NCBI GenBank assembly: GCA_036505275.1
Contig: DASXTS010000377.1
Location: 1-22,094, forward strand
Origin: DASXTS01 sp036505275
GTDB lineage: Bacteria; Actinomycetota; Actinomycetes; Mycobacteriales; Pseudonocardiaceae
Reading direction: 5' to 3'
Length of the DNA: 22,094 nt
The notes under the pieces are model-generated. The model ran no database searches and was not told the origin of the DNA. It worked only from the letters and a program-made list of their open reading frames with translations. Every line of letters starts with the position of its first letter. The first letter of the stretch is position 1. This document shows positions 20,811 to 22,094 of this stretch, piece by piece. The translations under genes and the position numbers were made by a program.

Positions 20811-21206
20811 TTACCGAGCAGGCCGTAGCGGGGCGCCGACCAAGGCGCCGAGCGGCTTACCGCCGAGCACGTGCAGGTGCGCGTGGAACACCGTCTGGCC
20901 GGCGTCCGCGCCGGTGTTCAGCAGCATTCGGTAGCCGGACTCCGCGACACCCTCCTGCATGGCCACCTCGACGCCGGCCGCGATGGTGTCGGCGAGCAGG
21001 TTGGGGTCGGTGGCGTAGAGCGCGGCGGCGTCCGCGTGGTGCTCGCGCGGCACCACCAGCACGTGGGTTGGCGCCTGCGGGTTGATGTCGCGAAATGCCA
21101 CCGTCCGCTCGGTCTCGGCAATCACGTCGGCAGGCAGGTCGCCGGCCACGATCCGGCAGAACAGGCAGTCCGGCACCGTGGCCCGCGCGGTGGAAGCGGC
21201 AGTCAT
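20811..21206 (-). CDS. HIT-family (histidine triad) nucleotide hydrolase
   Basis: This 131-aa HinT-type protein hydrolyses nucleoside phosphoramidates or similar nucleotides. The histidine triad is HAHLHVLGG at 108-116 with His108, His110 and His112. The N-terminal CLFCRIVAGDLPAD with Cys14 and Cys17 is usual for the zinc-containing HinT branch. The C-terminal PLGALVGAPLRPAR is normal. ATG 21206 is the start; TATTCT lies eight bases upstream, so the mRNA is probably leaderless. It lies 133 bases upstream of phoH on the same strand, a position where M. tuberculosis has other genes. It has no close partner in the window. Confidence 0.92.
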   Translation of the reverse strand: MTAASTARATVPDCLFCRIVAGDLPADVIAETERTVAFRDINPQAPTHVLVVPREHHADAAALYATDPNLLADTIAAGVEVAMQEGVAESGYRMLLNTGADAGQTVFHAHLHVLGGKPLGALVGAPLRPAR

Positions 21207-21214
21207 AGCGGCAC

Positions 21215-21220
21215 AGAATA
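21215..21220 (-). promoter_or_regulatory. Putative -10 element of the HIT gene (leaderless)
   Basis: TATTCT on the minus strand is close to the TATAAT consensus and ends eight bases before the ATG at 21206, which puts the transcription start at or next to the ATG. No ribosome-binding site or clear -35 is present. Confidence 0.5.
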
Positions 21221-21247
21221 GGCCCCACCGTGCGGCCCACCACCGGC

Positions 21248-21344
21248 GTGTCCGCGTGTTCGGCCACGTGTGTCCGCGTGTTCGGCCACGTGTGTCCGCG
21301 GGTCCAGACAGGTGTGTCCGCGGGTCCAGACAGGTGTGTCCGGC
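21248..21344. repeat. 22-bp tandem repeats (two of type A, two of type B, partial fifth)
   Basis: Units start at 21248, 21270, 21292 and 21314, then a partial copy at 21336. All share GTGTCCGCG at the start. The first two are identical (continuing TGTTCGGCCACGT) and the next two are identical (continuing GGTCCAGACAGGT). Type A units contain CGTG-TTCGGC-CACG, a small hairpin. They lie in the non-coding gap between rsmE and the HIT gene. Translated shadows give only low-complexity THVAEHAD-like peptides, not a gene. Confidence 0.88.
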
Positions 21345-21406
21345 TTTTCGGTCTGGCGAGTTCGGTCATTCCGGCACATCCGCCGGTGCGCATCGAGGGG
21401 TGAGAC

Positions 21407-21424
21407 GCTGCGCCGCGGCGCAGC
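21407..21424. repeat. 18-bp perfect palindrome
   Basis: GCTGCGCCGCGGCGCAGC reads the same on both strands. Its right-hand 13 bases (CGCCGCGGCGCAG) recur at 21438-21450. It could be a protein-binding site, or a hairpin in the RNA downstream of rsmE. Confidence 0.8.
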
Positions 21425-21510
21425 CTGGGGGTCGCCTCGCCGCGGCGCAGCACCGCCGGACCGAGGGGGGAGGTGTCCGGCGGGCCCCACGGGTGCCCGT
21501 CACCCGAGGT

Positions 21511-21531
21511 CCGTACGGCTCAGCCGTCCGG
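21511..21531 (-). terminator. Terminator-like hairpin downstream of rsmE
   Basis: CCGTACGG (21511-21518) pairs with CCGTCCGG (21524-21531) with one mismatch around five bases, 68 bases after the rsmE stop on the minus strand. No U tract. Confidence 0.4.
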
Positions 21532-21598
21532 CGCAACCACAACTGGACCGCCCCACCGTCGCCATCTACAGAGAGTAGTGCTCAGGCGATGGTTGTCA

Positions 21599-22094
21599 CT
21601 ATCTGACACTCGTTTGGGTTAGTGCCCATCGCTCGGTGAGTACTCCGAGTGCACCCAGTGCCACCGCAGCGGTGGTTGCGGCGCGCAGCACGGTGGGGCC
21701 GAGCCGGGCCGGCACCGCGCCGGCGCCGGCCAGGGCGGACAGCTCGTCGTCCGCGATGCCGCCCTCGGGGCCCACGACGAGGAGCAGCTCACCGGCCGGC
21801 GGCAGGGGCACGGCGGCCAGCGGGGTGTCGGCGGAGCCGTCCAGCACGATCGCGCGGGCCGCGCCGGCCACCCGGCTCACCAGCTCGGCGGTGGACACCG
21901 GCTCTGCCACCGGCGGCAACCACGCGCGCCGGGACTGCTTGGCGGCCTCCCGTGCGGTGGCGCGCCATCGCTGCAGAGCTCGGGCGCCCCGCGGGCCGTC
22001 GTCCCACCGGGCCACCGACCTGGCCGCCCGCCAGGGCAGCACGGCGTCCACCCCTGCCTCGGTGGCCAGCTCGACCGCCAGCTCGCCGCGGTCG
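21599..22094 (-). CDS. rsmE: 16S rRNA (uracil-1498-N3)-methyltransferase RsmE (5' end beyond window)
   Basis: The C-terminal 164 codons of this SPOUT methyltransferase are present; the frame is open to the window end, where it reads DRGELAVELATEAGVDAVLPW, so the start is outside. RsmE methylates U1498 of 16S rRNA. The SAM-binding knot is visible: LLLVVGPEGGIADDELSAL and then LGPTVLRAATTAAVALGAL, where the usual LRTETA is LRAATT. RWRATAREAAKQSRRAW is the conserved catalytic-core region. In M. tuberculosis the counterpart (Rv2372c) lies upstream of the phoH operon and next to dnaJ2/hrcA, consistent with the order here. An internal Met at 22051 is not the start. Confidence 0.93.
   Translation of the reverse strand, partial: DRGELAVELATEAGVDAVLPWRAARSVARWDDGPRGARALQRWRATAREAAKQSRRAWLPPVAEPVSTAELVSRVAGAARAIVLDGSADTPLAAVPLPPAGELLLVVGPEGGIADDELSALAGAGAVPARLGPTVLRAATTAAVALGALGVLTERWALTQTSVR

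Larger units (their letters stand above)
21207..21598. other. Non-coding interval between rsmE and the HIT gene
   Basis: This 392-bp stretch has no supported gene. From the HIT side it holds the HIT -10 element, the 22-bp repeats, an 18-bp palindrome at 21407-21424 with a partial second copy at 21438-21450, a CGGGTG/CACCCG hairpin at 21490-21506, and a terminator-like hairpin at 21511-21531. Open frames through it on both strands have repetitive, compositionally odd products. Confidence 0.8.

Noticed and set aside
19331..21085. 584-codon plus-strand frame antisense to ybeY, phoH and HIT
   Set aside because: It covers three genes with intact catalytic motifs on the other strand and shows no domain of its own.
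21248..21344. CRISPR array
   Set aside because: Units are 22 bp with no spacers of unique sequence; halves are identical between adjacent units and no cas gene is present.
21203..21490. Protein with THVAEHAD-type repeats in the rsmE-HIT gap
   Set aside because: It is simply the translation of the 22-bp tandem repeats; several frames give similar peptides, and there is no ribosome-binding site or domain.
1..22094. tRNA, rRNA or insertion sequence
   Set aside because: No T-loop-like GGTTCGA sequence with pairing arms, no rRNA-like stretch and no transposase motif were found by reading both strands.

Overview
This window is high-GC (roughly 70 %) actinobacterial chromosome. Gene order is very close to the Mycobacterium tuberculosis Rv2343c-Rv2372c segment: dnaG, dgt, glyS, smtB-zur, uppS, recO, era, the Rv2365c-like gene, a CNNM/CBS protein, ybeY, phoH and rsmE. 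The lack of PE/PPE genes and the family mix (DUF6703-like, dispanins, DUF2752) fit the Pseudonocardiales better than the mycobacteria. That placement is inference, made without a database search.

Layout from left to right. (1) 1-2835, minus: dnaG, an unknown 161-aa gene and a tam-type methyltransferase cut by the window edge, chained by 4-base overlaps. (2) 2894-3897, plus: an ECF41-type sigma factor with a fused SnoaL-like domain, preceded by a near-textbook ECF41 promoter. (3) 3940-7630, minus: a small Arg/Pro-rich ORF, dgt, a DUF218 membrane protein and glyS. (4) 7791-9545: an accessory pair not found in the M. tuberculosis order, a FAD monooxygenase broken by a one-base frameshift and a divergent MarR regulator; their promoters share a palindrome. 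(5) 9626-10718, plus: a small membrane protein, then an SmtB-type ArsR repressor and a Zur/FurB repressor joined by an ATGA overlap. (6) 10920-14756, minus: recO, uppS, a YbjN-like gene, a DUF318/YraQ-type permease and its TIGR03943 partner with a His-rich loop, tightly packed. (7) 14870-16236, minus: two tandem CD225/dispanin membrane proteins and a DUF2752 protein. (8) 16369-20677, minus: the phoH - ybeY - CNNM/CBS - cytidine-deaminase-like - era operon. (9) 20811-22094, minus: a HIT protein, a 392-bp non-coding stretch with 22-bp tandem repeats and hairpins, and the 3' part of rsmE.

How it works together: most of the window is housekeeping (replication priming, dNTP control, tRNA charging, undecaprenyl/decaprenyl carrier synthesis, recombination, ribosome maturation). 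Two regulatory themes stand out. One is metal control: SmtB and Zur converge on an operon whose last two genes look like a permease with a His-rich accessory subunit. The other is self-regulation by accessory transcription factors: ECF41 with its own promoter, and MarR with a shared operator. Several genes (dnaG, the DUF218 gene, the MarR gene, the monooxygenase, HIT) have a -10-like hexamer 6-8 bases before the start codon, which suggests leaderless mRNAs.

I found no tRNA, rRNA, CRISPR array or insertion sequence. I did not find a clear new defence or mobile system. The best unexplained items are the tandem dispanin/DUF2752 cluster, the 22-bp intergenic repeats, the His-rich permease partner beside the zinc regulators, the deaminase-fold protein without its catalytic residues, and the frameshifted monooxygenase.
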